Assembly (NCBI RefSeq): GCF_008033385.1
Contig: NZ_VOGY01000003.1
Span: 1 to 64,000 of the forward strand
Reading direction: 5' to 3'
Source of the DNA: Algibacter pacificus
GTDB lineage: Bacteria; Bacteroidota; Bacteroidia; Flavobacteriales; Flavobacteriaceae
DNA: 64,000 nt
This document shows, one piece after another, positions 1 to 7,807 of the stretch (positions are counted from its first letter, which is position 1; each line of letters opens with the position of its first letter). The notes below the pieces were generated by a model that made no database searches, had not been told where the DNA came from, and saw nothing but the letters and a program-made list of their open reading frames with translations. The translations under genes were made by a program, and so were the position numbers.

Positions 1-55
1 TTTTCAGTTTAAAAGGTTCTGAATACCGTCTAATTACTTTGTCATTTCTATACAT
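1..55 (-). CDS. IS3-type transposase OrfA, N-terminal 18 residues (partial)
   Basis: An ATG at 55 (minus strand) opens a frame beginning MYRNDKVIRRYSEPFKLK that stays open to the window edge. The pattern RRYSEPFKLK is what I recognise as the start of the helix-turn-helix OrfA protein of IS3-family elements common in Flavobacteriaceae, where YSE-FK leads into the first helix. OrfA binds the IS ends and is usually joined by frameshifting to the DDE transposase OrfB; neither the rest of OrfA nor OrfB can be seen here. The ATG lies 39 bases inside the element end, a usual distance for such elements. With only 18 residues the call depends on recognition and on the fact that the sequence interrupts rimK. 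Confidence 0.6.
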   Translation of the reverse strand, partial: MYRNDKVIRRYSEPFKLK

Positions 56-94
56 AATGTTTAAAATTATGTAGCCTTATTTCAGGACGGGTCA
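1..94 (-). mobile_element. Left end of an IS3-like insertion sequence, inserted in rimK
   Basis: Read on the minus strand, rimK coding sequence stops abruptly after its codon AAA (95-97) and is followed by TGACCCGTCCTGAAATAAG, which does not fit RimK. IS3-family ends typically start with TG or TGA, and about 40 bases further in an ORF starts that resembles a flavobacterial IS3-type OrfA. The element therefore runs off the left window edge; only its first 94 bases are visible. The target duplication and the other end lie outside the window. The family is inferred from the OrfA start and the terminal TGA, so IS3 is likely but not proven. Confidence 0.72.
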
Positions 95-394
95 TTTATC
101 GCGCGAACGGATAATAGCATCTGAAGTTACGGTAGTAAAAACCCCCATCATTTCAAACTGGCGCACTACAGCACAACCAAAAAAAGTAACCGACGTTCCA
201 ATTCTAGGAATAATAGCATCCACATAGTCCAAATACCGATCCTTATAAAAAATAGTAGGTTTTTGTTTTTCAATAATAATATCGCATTTCAACGGATCGA
301 TAACCTCCATTTTATGCCCTCTTTTTTCACCTTCTTCCACCAATCTATCAGTCGAATACAATTCCGCATTACGCGATAAAATTACTATGTTCAT
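92..394 (-). pseudogene. rimK: Ribosomal S6 modification ATP-grasp ligase RimK, truncated by IS insertion
   Basis: The 100 residues match the N-terminal pre-ATP-grasp domain of RimK ([14 protein letters not shown], then [16 protein letters not shown] and RQFEMMG). In E. coli RimK the corresponding stretch ends in RARDK and continues with LRSMQ; here the frame ends right after SRDK because the next codon, TGA, belongs to the inserted element. The ATP-grasp core that binds ATP and adds glutamate to the C-terminus of ribosomal protein S6 (or a related target) is missing, so the fragment cannot be active. The remainder of the gene should lie beyond the left window edge. The start ATG overlaps the stop of the upstream protease gene in an ATGA, so the two genes formed an operon. 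Confidence 0.85.
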
Positions 395-816
395 TGTTTT
401 TTCATTTTAAAAGAAACTTGTTCCAAATCCACATCGATTAAAAATTTTTGTTTTAAAAACTGTCTTCCAATCAATACGGGAAATTTCATATCGCTTCTCG
501 TGCTTAAAGTTAAGTTAATCTTGTACGTTTTTCCAAAAATTACCACGTCCGATTTCACTTTATATCTATTTTCCTTAAAACCATTGCTACTTTTCACATT
601 CGTGCGCCAAAACTCGGTAAAAACAATCTCCGTATCCCCAAAATTTTGATGTACATCGCTATTAAAACCACATTTTAAAACGCCATTTTCTTCAATAATC
701 TCAGTGCAATGTATGGCCGAAGTATACGCCCCCGTATCCATTTTTACATCAATATTAAACAAACCTAACCCCGGAAAGTCCACAATATCAGTTCTACCTA
801 AAATTTTTTTACTCAT
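391..816 (-). CDS. RimK-associated retropepsin-like protease (Zn_protease/DUF785 family)
   Basis: 141-residue protein of the family often annotated as ATP-dependent zinc protease (PF05618), which has a retropepsin-like fold. The active-site type motif [13 protein letters not shown] lies at about residues 25-37, and the family C-terminal motif [11 protein letters not shown] at about 113-123. Members are typically encoded next to rimK, as here: the stop overlaps the rimK start (ATGA), and only 17 bases separate its ATG from the structured repeat at 833-976. Proposed roles in the family are trimming or regulating poly-glutamate tails made by RimK, but function is not settled. Because rimK is broken by an IS, this gene may now be an orphan. 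No signal peptide is visible, so it is probably cytoplasmic. Confidence 0.8.
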   Translation of the reverse strand: MSKKILGRTDIVDFPGLGLFNIDVKMDTGAYTSAIHCTEIIEENGVLKCGFNSDVHQNFGDTEIVFTEFWRTNVKSSNGFKENRYKVKSDVVIFGKTYKINLTLSTRSDMKFPVLIGRQFLKQKFLIDVDLEQVSFKMKKQ

Positions 817-832
817 TTTTTTACTATTATTT

Positions 833-976
833 GGGCGTTACCCCTCGCTAAATCCTCGCTAGGTTGAAAAAACCTAGCAGGAAACGCTCACGGTCGGGCT
901 TTCGGCAGTCGCTTTTTTGTGTTGCATAGGTGCAACCACACAAAAAGAGCTCCAACAATGCCTCAATCCCTAACGC
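833..976 (-). repeat. Structured intergenic repeat, copy 1 (minus orientation)
   Basis: In minus-strand reading the element starts GCGTTAGGGATTG, contains a hairpin built from CTTTTTGTG and CACAAAAAAG arms, then the conserved AAAGCCCGACC, a second hairpin (GCTAGGTT / AACCTAGC), and ends GGGGTAACGCCC. The outer ends can pair through GCGTTA / TAACGC. The conserved blocks and their order are shared with copy 2 at 5384-5492, while the hairpin arms differ in sequence but keep their pairing. It lies 17 bases upstream of the protease gene ATG, in its leader or promoter region. Confidence 0.8.
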
Positions 977-1012
977 GGTTTCATCTGCCAACGTCAATTT
1001 TCTACATTAAAC

Positions 1013-1044
1013 AAAAGGCATTCTACTAAAATGGAAGCCTTTTT
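1013..1044. terminator. Possible bidirectional terminator hairpin
   Basis: The arms AAAAGGC (1013-1019) and GCCTTTT (1037-1043), extended by a short TTC/GGA inner stem, form a hairpin followed by T residues on either strand. It lies in the 384-base space between two divergent genes, which also holds the repeat at 833-976 and the uvrC promoter. No gene obviously ends here, so its purpose is unclear. Confidence 0.35.
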
Positions 1045-1187
1045 AAACGTGGCGAAAATATACAATTAGTCCATTCAAAAAACATTTTTAAAAAATATTT
1101 TCAACCTCTTATATTTCGGCTATAAGTTATAACATCTATTCCTATAAATTCCTGAGATTCCTATCTAAAAAACATCAATAAAATAAT

Positions 1188-1195
1188 TACCTTTG
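1188..1195 (+). promoter_or_regulatory. Bacteroidota -7 box TACCTTTG of uvrC
   Basis: TACCTTTG matches TAnnTTTG and ends five bases before the uvrC ATG at 1201. A transcript starting the usual few bases downstream would begin at or next to the start codon, so the mRNA would be leaderless or nearly so. I see no clear TTG -33 element at the expected distance. Confidence 0.6.
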
Positions 1196-1200
1196 AAACA

Positions 1201-3000
1201 ATGGAGACCCCCGACTTAGAAATACAACTAAAAACCCTACCCAACCAACCCGGTGTTTATCAATATTTCGATAAAGACGATACCATAATTTATGTTGGTA
1301 AAGCCAAAAATTTAAAAAAAAGAGTAAGTTCCTATTTCACTAAAACCCACGATAATGGTAAAACCCGTGTGTTGGTAAAAAAAATAGTGAATATAAAACA
1401 CATTGTAGTCGACACAGAAACCGATGCCCTTTTATTGGAAAATAACCTGATAAAAAAATACAAACCACGGTATAACGTATTATTAAAAGACGATAAATCG
1501 TACCCATGGATTTGTATAAAAAACGAACGCTTTCCACGTGTATTTTCTACGCGTCGTGTTTTTAAAGACGGTAGCGATTATTTTGGCCCCTACACCAGCG
1601 GAAAAACCGTTTACACTCTTTTAGATTTAATAAAAGGACTTTACAGTTTACGTACTTGTAATTTTAATTTATCTCAAGAAAAGGTAAACTCCGGCAAATA
1701 CAAAGTCTGTTTAGAGTACCATTTAGGCAATTGCAAAGGCCCTTGCGAAAACCGAGAAACCGAGGCACATTACAACGAAAACATAAAGGCAATAAAAGAA
1801 ATTCTTAAAGGAAATTTTAAAGATTCCTTACAGCAATTTAAACAGCAAATGCGCGAACTCGCCGATAATATGCAGTTTGAAGAAGCGCATAAAATGAAAG
1901 AGAAAATTCAGGTTTTAGAAAATTATCAAGCCAAATCTACCATTGTAAATCCAAAAATTAGCAATGTCGATGTGTTTTCTATTATGAGCGACGAGGGTTT
2001 TGGTTACATTAATTTTTTACAACTATCTTATGGTTCTATCATCCGTTCGCACACTTTAGAAATTAAAAAGAAGCTCGATGAAACCGACCAAGAATTACTA
2101 GAACTTGCTATTACAGAAATTAGGCAACGTTTCAATTCCAATTCAAAAGAAATTTACGTGCCTTTTAAAGTCAATTTAGGAGAAAATTTAAAAGTTACCG
2201 TGCCACAATTGGGCGATAAAAAACACATTTTAGATCTATCGCTTCGGAATGCGAAATATTTCCGCATGGAACGTTTTAAACAAATAAAAATAGTAGATCC
2301 AGATAGGCATGCCAATCGTATTATGGCACAAATGAAAGCCGATTTACGCCTTTCTGAAGAGCCACGACATATTGAGTGTTTCGATAACTCCAATATACAA
2401 GGCACCAACCCAGTAGCCGCCTGCGTGGTCTTTAAAGACGGGAAACCCAGCAAAAAAGACTACCGCCATTTTAATATAAAAACCGTGGTTGGGCCAGACG
2501 ATTTTGCTTCTATGGAAGAGGTGGTGTACCGCCGATACAAACGTTTGGTTGAGGAAAACGAACCCTTGCCACAGCTTATTATTATCGATGGTGGAAAAGG
2601 GCAATTATCATCAGCATTAAAAAGTATAGATGCTTTAGGCCTACGACAAACCATTACGGTGATAGGCATTGCAAAACGTTTAGAAGAATTATTCTATCCA
2701 GAAGATCCAATTCCCTTATATTTAGATAAAAAAAGTGAAACCTTAAAAGTGATACAGTTTTTAAGAAATGAAGCCCACCGTTTTGGGATAGAACATCACA
2801 GAAATAGACGAAGCAAATCGGCATTAAATACCGAATTAGAAACCATTCCGGGTATTGGAGATAAAACTATTGTTGAATTGTTAAAGCATTTTAAATCTGC
2901 CAAACGCATAGCCAATGCCAAACTAGACGAATTGGAAGATGTAGTTGGTGTATCTCGGGCTTCTAAAATTTATAGTTATTATCATGAAAAGCAAGATTAA
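1201..3000 (+). CDS. uvrC: Excinuclease ABC subunit C
   Basis: 599 residues, the normal length for UvrC. It makes the dual incisions of nucleotide excision repair once UvrB is loaded on damaged DNA. The N-terminal GIY-YIG nuclease is clear (GVYQYF at 18-23 and IIYVGKAKNL at 29-38). Four cysteines at about 153-182 (TCNFN, VCLEY, NCKGPC) match the cluster ligands reported for UvrC. A UVR coiled-coil segment (FEEAHKMKEKI) follows at about 227-237, then the RNase H-like endonuclease domain (ECFDNSNIQG and IIIDGGKGQL). The C-terminus carries a tandem helix-hairpin-helix (IPGIGDKT and VVGVSRAS). All expected domains are present, so it should be functional. The ATG start is supported by the promoter box just upstream. 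Confidence 0.97.
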   Translation: METPDLEIQLKTLPNQPGVYQYFDKDDTIIYVGKAKNLKKRVSSYFTKTHDNGKTRVLVKKIVNIKHIVVDTETDALLLENNLIKKYKPRYNVLLKDDKSYPWICIKNERFPRVFSTRRVFKDGSDYFGPYTSGKTVYTLLDLIKGLYSLRTCNFNLSQEKVNSGKYKVCLEYHLGNCKGPCENRETEAHYNENIKAIKEILKGNFKDSLQQFKQQMRELADNMQFEEAHKMKEKIQVLENYQAKSTIVNPKISNVDVFSIMSDEGFGYINFLQLSYGSIIRSHTLEIKKKLDETDQELLELAITEIRQRFNSNSKEIYVPFKVNLGENLKVTVPQLGDKKHILDLSLRNAKYFRMERFKQIKIVDPDRHANRIMAQMKADLRLSEEPRHIECFDNSNIQGTNPVAACVVFKDGKPSKKDYRHFNIKTVVGPDDFASMEEVVYRRYKRLVEENEPLPQLIIIDGGKGQLSSALKSIDALGLRQTITVIGIAKRLEELFYPEDPIPLYLDKKSETLKVIQFLRNEAHRFGIEHHRNRRSKSALNTELETIPGIGDKTIVELLKHFKSAKRIANAKLDELEDVVGVSRASKIYSYYHEKQD

Positions 3001-3069
3001 CACGTTTTAAATACCATCTGTGGTTGACTTAACGTTATAAAATCATCATAAACCGCTAAAACAAAAGCA

Positions 3070-5298
3070 GTGATAAAAAAAACCATTATAGCACTACTCA
3101 TTCTGTTTCTTAGTTTTTCCGCGCAAGCGCAAAACAGAACAGAAAAAAACACACCCAAAGTAGGTTTAGTATTAAGTGGTGGTGGTGCAAAAGGTTTAGC
3201 ACATATTGGTGTTTTAAAAGTGATTGATAGTTTAGGCATAAAAATAGACTATGTAGCGGGAACCAGTATGGGTGCTATAATTGGCGGACTTTACGCGGCA
3301 GGTTATTCGGGAAATCAGCTTGATTCTATTTTTCATGAAGTGGATTTTGATAAACTTATAAACGATGATTTACCTAGAAGTTCTAAAGCCTTTTACGAAC
3401 GTGATAATGCTGAACGCTACGCCATAAAATTACCTTTTAAAGGTTTTAAAATAAAACTCCCCTCGGCGTTGTCACGCGGGCAAAACACCTATAATTTATT
3501 TTCAAAATTAATACTCCCTATTAACCAAGTAAATGATTTTAGTAAACTATCCATTCCGTTTTTTTGTATCGCTACCAATGTAGAAACCGGGCAAGCTATA
3601 GTTTTAGATTCGGGAGATTTAACCCAAGCTATTATGGCCAGCAGCGCGCTACCATCACTATATCAACCTGTTGTTATTAACAACCAAGTGCTTATAGATG
3701 GTGGGGTGGTAAACAATTATCCTATAGACGAATTACGTGCCAAGGGCATGGATAAAATTATTGGTGTCGATGTACAAGACGGACTTTTAAATAGAGACGA
3801 ACTGACTTCGGCTCCCGATGTTTTGCTTCAAATAAATAATTTCAGAACTATTAATGCAATGAAATTAAAAACGAAGCGTACCGATATTTATATAAAACCA
3901 GATATAAAAAAATACAATGTGGTGTCCTTTAATGAGGGACGAAAAATTATTGAAAGTGGAAAACAAGCTGCTATTAAAAGCTTAGAAATCCTTAAAACAT
4001 TACCCATACAAAACACAAGGCTCATACTACAGGAAAAAGTTCCGGATAGCATGACTATTAAAGCCATATCAGTTAAAGGAATTAAAAATTACACACGCGC
4101 ATACGTTTTAGGGAAACTAAAATTAAAAACCAATGAAAAAGTGAGCTACAACGATTTTATTAAAGGAGTAAACAATTTGGTAGCCACTAATAATTTTCGA
4201 TCATTTCGGTATAAGTTAAACCAAACCGAAAATGATACTTATGATTTGGACACGCATTTAACCGAAACCAAAAACACCACATTTTTAAAGTTAGGGATCC
4301 ATTTTGATGACTTATATAAAAGTGCCGCCCTTATAAACGTAACTAAAAAGAACTTTTTATTTAAAAATGATATTGCATCCTTCGATTTTATTTTAGGCGA
4401 TAATGTGCGTTATAATTTTGAATACTTAATAGATAAAGGGTTTTATTGGAGTATAGGATTTCACTCTAGCTATAACACCTTTAACAAAAACATAAGCGCC
4501 CAACTGTTATTGGAAGATAGCGAAATAGACGCCACCGGATTAAACAAAATAGGTACAGAACTAAAAGACCAAACCAATCAGTTTTACTTGCAAACCTTGT
4601 TTAGAAAAGATTTTGCTTTAAGTTTAGGAGCCGAACATAAACGCCTAGAATTAAGCTCGGAAACGTTTTTATCTACAACAGATACCGAAGATTTTACCTT
4701 TGAAAAAACCGATTACATTAGTGCCTTTGCAAACTTAAAACTAGATACTTACGATAACAAATACTTCCCAAAAAAAGGTGTGCTTTTTAATGGCGACATA
4801 CATACCTACCTTTTTGCTTCTCGTTTTAATGAGCGCTTTGATAATTTTTCGATAGCAAAAGCAGAAATAGGTTATGCGTTTAGTGCCTTGGATAAATTAT
4901 CGATTAACCTACAAACCAGTGGAGGGTTTAAAATGGGAAGTAAATCGACCAAAACATTAGATTTTGCACTTGGCGGTTATGGTAATAACTTTATTAACAA
5001 CTTTATCCCGTTTATTGGTCATGACTTTATATCCCTTACGGGGAATAGTTACGTAAAAGCTTATGCCGGGGCTAATTATGAAGTTGCTAAAAAACACCAC
5101 ATTCTATTAGAGGCGAATTGGGCCAACGTTGACGATGATATTTTTGAAACTGGCGAATGGTTAAGTTTACCAGAATATAATGGCTACGGATTAGGTTACG
5201 CTATTGAAACCTTGGTTGGCCCCGTGCAAGTCAAGTACAGTTATTCCCCAGATCTTAAAGAAAGTATTTGGTTTTTCAATTTAGGATTTTGGTTTTAA
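3070..5298 (+). CDS. Patatin-like phospholipase fused to POTRA and outer-membrane barrel
   Basis: 742 residues from a GTG start, with a signal peptide ending in AQAQ at about residue 21. The patatin lipase domain (about 30-230) has the oxyanion loop SGGGAKG, the nucleophile serine 66 in GTSMG and the catalytic aspartate 210 in IDGG. A POTRA-like module follows at about 330-400 (IKAISVKGIKNYTRAYVLGK), then a C-terminal beta-rich region ending in an aromatic residue (LGFWF), typical of an Omp85/BamA-like barrel. The layout matches type Vd (PlpD-like) secreted phospholipases. The protein probably sits in the outer membrane and acts on phospholipids. GTG is the only start that includes the whole signal peptide; it lies 69 bases after uvrC. 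Confidence 0.9.
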   Translation: MIKKTIIALLILFLSFSAQAQNRTEKNTPKVGLVLSGGGAKGLAHIGVLKVIDSLGIKIDYVAGTSMGAIIGGLYAAGYSGNQLDSIFHEVDFDKLINDDLPRSSKAFYERDNAERYAIKLPFKGFKIKLPSALSRGQNTYNLFSKLILPINQVNDFSKLSIPFFCIATNVETGQAIVLDSGDLTQAIMASSALPSLYQPVVINNQVLIDGGVVNNYPIDELRAKGMDKIIGVDVQDGLLNRDELTSAPDVLLQINNFRTINAMKLKTKRTDIYIKPDIKKYNVVSFNEGRKIIESGKQAAIKSLEILKTLPIQNTRLILQEKVPDSMTIKAISVKGIKNYTRAYVLGKLKLKTNEKVSYNDFIKGVNNLVATNNFRSFRYKLNQTENDTYDLDTHLTETKNTTFLKLGIHFDDLYKSAALINVTKKNFLFKNDIASFDFILGDNVRYNFEYLIDKGFYWSIGFHSSYNTFNKNISAQLLLEDSEIDATGLNKIGTELKDQTNQFYLQTLFRKDFALSLGAEHKRLELSSETFLSTTDTEDFTFEKTDYISAFANLKLDTYDNKYFPKKGVLFNGDIHTYLFASRFNERFDNFSIAKAEIGYAFSALDKLSINLQTSGGFKMGSKSTKTLDFALGGYGNNFINNFIPFIGHDFISLTGNSYVKAYAGANYEVAKKHHILLEANWANVDDDIFETGEWLSLPEYNGYGLGYAIETLVGPVQVKYSYSPDLKESIWFFNLGFWF

Positions 5299-5383
5299 TT
5301 TACTGACTAATTTACCTATTAAAAAATTACCTTTTCCAAAAAAAAACAATCCATTTGGATAAACGAAACCCTAGCAAATAGCT

Positions 5384-5492
5384 GCGTTAGGGATTGCAGC
5401 GGTAGCTTTTGGCGAGGCGCGCATCGAGCCAAAACTTTTAGCGTAAAGCCCGACCTTTATCCTGAACTCAATTCAGGATAAAGGTAACGCCC
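5384..5492 (+). repeat. Structured intergenic repeat, copy 2 (plus orientation)
   Basis: It starts GCGTTAGGGATTG, has a hairpin with TTTTGGC / GCCAAAA arms, the conserved AAAGCCCGACC, a second perfect hairpin CCTTTATCCTGAA / TTCAGGATAAAGG, and ends GGTAACGCCC. Ends and order match copy 1 at 833-976, but the hairpin arms are different sequences. It fills the gap between the convergent patatin and queD genes, and its last base is the first base of the queD stop codon region, so it may also act as a transcription end point. Confidence 0.8.
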
Positions 5493-5950
5493 TAAATATT
5501 ATCGTAAGCGTACCATTGCGCAAAAGAGCTCTCGGTTTCTTGTAATTTTAATGAATGTAGGCTGATGTGTTTTGGTAAACGATTTTTTATTTTTTTTGCA
5601 AAATCGATCACCATCATTTCACTGGTTGGTTGATAATCTACCAATAACACATTATGGTCGCGCGCTTGAAGTTCCATTGCTAGCTCAACATGTGGCGTGT
5701 TTTTATTGAACACGGTGGCATGATCGAAAACATCTACAATTTCTTCTTTTACTATTTTTTTAAGATCGCCAAAATCGATAACCATACCGTATTTTACGTT
5801 GGTACTATCTGATATTGGTCGTCCTATAACGGTTACCGATAGTTTATAACTATGCCCGTGTACGTTTTTGCATTTTCCGTCGTAACCATAAAGGGCATGA
5901 CCGGTTTCGAAAGCGAATTTTTTTGTAATACGAATGTAATTGCCAGCCAT
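5492..5950 (-). CDS. queD: 6-carboxy-tetrahydropterin synthase / 6-pyruvoyl-tetrahydropterin synthase family
   Basis: 152 residues. Zinc ligands H18, H31 and H33 are present (ETGHALYG and KNVHGHSY), as is the catalytic cysteine C27 in DGKCKNVHGH; the MVIDFGDLK motif and a C-terminal QETE stretch complete the fold. QueD converts dihydroneopterin triphosphate to 6-carboxy-tetrahydropterin in queuosine/deazaguanine synthesis, and the CxxxHGH spacing fits QueD better than mammalian PTPS. It is the last gene of a small operon: its ATG overlaps the stop of the upstream 32-residue ORF in a TAATG. The stop codon touches the structured repeat at 5384-5492. Confidence 0.9.
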   Translation of the reverse strand: MAGNYIRITKKFAFETGHALYGYDGKCKNVHGHSYKLSVTVIGRPISDSTNVKYGMVIDFGDLKKIVKEEIVDVFDHATVFNKNTPHVELAMELQARDHNVLLVDYQPTSEMMVIDFAKKIKNRLPKHISLHSLKLQETESSFAQWYAYDNI

Positions 5951-6048
5951 TATCTTCTTTTTCTACGGTTTACTACATAAACCACAATTAATACTATAGC
6001 TAGGAGTAGAAATAATCCATTGCCACTTATAAATGAGAGAATATCCAT
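5950..6048 (-). CDS. 32-residue single-span membrane protein
   Basis: ATG at 6048 encodes MDILSFISGNGLFLLLAIVL and 12 more residues: a short polar start, one hydrophobic span of about 18 residues, and a basic tail (NRRKRR) that should face the cytoplasm by the positive-inside rule. Its stop TAA overlaps the queD start, and its ATG lies one base after the stop of the upstream 59-residue ORF, so three genes appear translationally coupled. A longer open frame reading upstream from here conflicts with that ORF and is less likely. I do not recognise a family. The tight packing is the main reason to call it a gene. Confidence 0.55.
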   Translation of the reverse strand: MDILSFISGNGLFLLLAIVLIVVYVVNRRKRR

Positions 6049-6049
6049 T

Positions 6050-6229
6050 CTATGAAAATTTATCGTTTTTATTTTTATTATATCTGTAAATAAGGTAAGC
6101 CAAGAGCACAAGCAAAACAAAAGGCAACATAGAGCCAATAAAAACACCTATTTCATAAGCGCTATCGGGTGCATTTTGTATTTTTTCTTCAATGGTCTTT
6201 TCTTGAAAAAAACTTAAGAATAAGCTCAT
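6050..6229 (-). CDS. 59-residue single-span membrane protein
   Basis: ATG at 6229 opens a 59-codon frame starting MSLFLSFFQEKTIEEKIQN, with an acidic/polar N-terminal part, one hydrophobic span at about 31-48 (GSMLPFVLLVLLAYLIY) and a lysine/asparagine-rich tail (NKNKNDK). It is the first gene after a TAACTTTG promoter box at 6267-6274 and is followed directly by the 32-residue ORF and queD. I do not recognise the family. A role with queD is not implied by the sequence; the arrangement only shows co-transcription. Confidence comes from the promoter, the coding-like composition and the close junctions. Confidence 0.65.
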   Translation of the reverse strand: MSLFLSFFQEKTIEEKIQNAPDSAYEIGVFIGSMLPFVLLVLLAYLIYRYNKNKNDKFS

Positions 6230-6266
6230 GATAATTTTTAACTTATTTTGTATAATTATTAAGATA

Positions 6267-6274
6267 CAAAGTTA
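6267..6274 (-). promoter_or_regulatory. -7 box TAACTTTG of the queD operon
   Basis: On the minus strand TAACTTTG lies 37 bases before the ATG at 6229. It overlaps the stop codon of the upstream MATE gene (6272-6274), so the MATE stop TAA is also part of this promoter. Confidence 0.55.
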
Positions 6275-7606
6275 ATCTTTTTGAGACAGCGGAATAAATA
6301 TTTTCCGGAATTTTATAATTAAAGGAATGCCACGCGCCATAATCCAAAAAGTAAGCGCAATGAAAATACCGTGAAGTTGATAGCCCAAATGATCTAACCA
6401 AAATAAGATAGGTAAAAAAACGAGTCCGGTGGCACATAAAAGAACGTTTCGGAGAAATTTCATTTTACCTAAACCTTTAAATATCCCATCGAAAATAAAG
6501 GCCAACGCACAAAAGGGTTGCATAAGTAGCACTAGCCAAAAGGTGTTATTGAATAAAGCTAAAACTTCGGGATCTTTAGAAAACATTTTACCCAATGGAT
6601 AATAAAAAATAGCCCCAAAAACAGCTAGAGCAATACCCACAATAATTCCGTAACGTATAAGTTTATTGCTTAACTGCAATAATACCGCGTAAGATTTTTG
6701 CCCATACAATCTGCCCGACATAATATTGCCAGCACTGGCATAGCCATCGACAAAAAAAGCCGCAAAAAACCATAAATTGATACAAATGGTATAAGCTGCA
6801 ATTTGAGCTGCTCCATACCCCGTTGCAAAACGTGTTGCAAAATATAGCGTCACATTTAGGGCTAAGGTGCGTACAAATAAATTAAGAATCATGACCACCA
6901 ATTTGTTAATCTCTTTATTTAATGGAAAGGTTGGTTTTAAGGGAATATCTGTTTTTTTAAGCAGATAGATTGCTGCCAAAAAAGCCATTATAATTTGAGC
7001 AATTAAACTGGCATAAGCAGCACCTTTTATATCCATAGCTGGTATGTAATTTTCTATACCGAACACAAAAACATAATCTAATGCAATATTTAAAAATGCG
7101 CCTATGGCCGCAATAACCATAGGGTAAAAGGTGTTTTGCAAGCCCCGAAATACACCAAAAACAGCCATGGTAAACAAGGTGAACGGAAATCCGAAAACAC
7201 GAATTTTATAATAATCTACACTGTAATCTAAAATAATATCTGTGGCATTGTAGAGTTTAAAAATAGATGAGGCAAAGGGATATGTTCCCACGATAATAAT
7301 GACGCTTAATAAGGTGATAACAAAAATAGCTTGAGCGGGCAGATTTTTAATTTCATCCAATTTATTGGCCCCCAAATACTGAGACACTATAGATGAAATA
7401 GCACTTCGAGTTTGCCCTAAAACCCAAATAAGCATAGAAATAAACGTACCCACAATACCTACGGCAGCTAAAGATTCTGTAGCATTTCTGGCTATATTGC
7501 CAATAATAGCCGTATCGGTAATAGACAGAATAGGTTCGGCAATGCCAGCTATAAGGGCAGGCACAGCCAATTTATTTATATATTTAAAACTTATATTTGT
7601 ACTCAC
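6272..7606 (-). CDS. MATE family multidrug/cation exporter
   Basis: 444 residues with about twelve hydrophobic spans in two similar halves, the size and layout of MATE (DinF/NorM-like) transporters. The first span has the typical ALIAGIAEPILSITDTAIIG pattern, and internal loops show VFGVFRGLQNTFYP, a MATE hallmark. It probably exports organic cations or metabolites with Na+ or H+ antiport across the inner membrane. The start is GTG at 7606 (STNISFKYINKLAVPAL follows); no in-frame ATG fits better without removing the first span. It lies alone, with the queD operon promoter inside its stop codon and the tRNA gene divergently upstream. Confidence 0.92.
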   Translation of the reverse strand: MSTNISFKYINKLAVPALIAGIAEPILSITDTAIIGNIARNATESLAAVGIVGTFISMLIWVLGQTRSAISSIVSQYLGANKLDEIKNLPAQAIFVITLLSVIIIVGTYPFASSIFKLYNATDIILDYSVDYYKIRVFGFPFTLFTMAVFGVFRGLQNTFYPMVIAAIGAFLNIALDYVFVFGIENYIPAMDIKGAAYASLIAQIIMAFLAAIYLLKKTDIPLKPTFPLNKEINKLVVMILNLFVRTLALNVTLYFATRFATGYGAAQIAAYTICINLWFFAAFFVDGYASAGNIMSGRLYGQKSYAVLLQLSNKLIRYGIIVGIALAVFGAIFYYPLGKMFSKDPEVLALFNNTFWLVLLMQPFCALAFIFDGIFKGLGKMKFLRNVLLCATGLVFLPILFWLDHLGYQLHGIFIALTFWIMARGIPLIIKFRKIFIPLSQKD

Positions 7607-7807
7607 AAGGTTGAATGGATTTTGTATATTTGGGATGCAATTTTTTGTTTTCTATATACTAGAATCATTTTTAATGTTTATTTTTGATGCTTGTAAAAGA
7701 GACAAATTTAATGGATAAAATTTGTTATTGGTAAAAAACGAGGTGTAATTACACGACGGGTTTTCATCATTGAAGAACAAAATAAAGCCTTTAGATTATT
7801 AAACTTT

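Noticed and set aside
5950-6147. 65-residue reading of the frame that ends before queD
   Set aside because: It overlaps most of the 59-codon gene at 6050-6229; the shorter 32-codon version starting at 6048 fits the one-base gene junctions.
7625-7632. TATATTTG as a possible promoter of the tRNA
   Set aside because: It matches the -7 consensus, but lies over 170 bases from the tRNA with no supporting -33 element.
7743-7754. Perfect palindrome GTGTAATTACAC upstream of tRNA-Ala
   Set aside because: A 12-base AT-rich palindrome can occur by chance; no known operator was recognised and no gene is clearly controlled by it.
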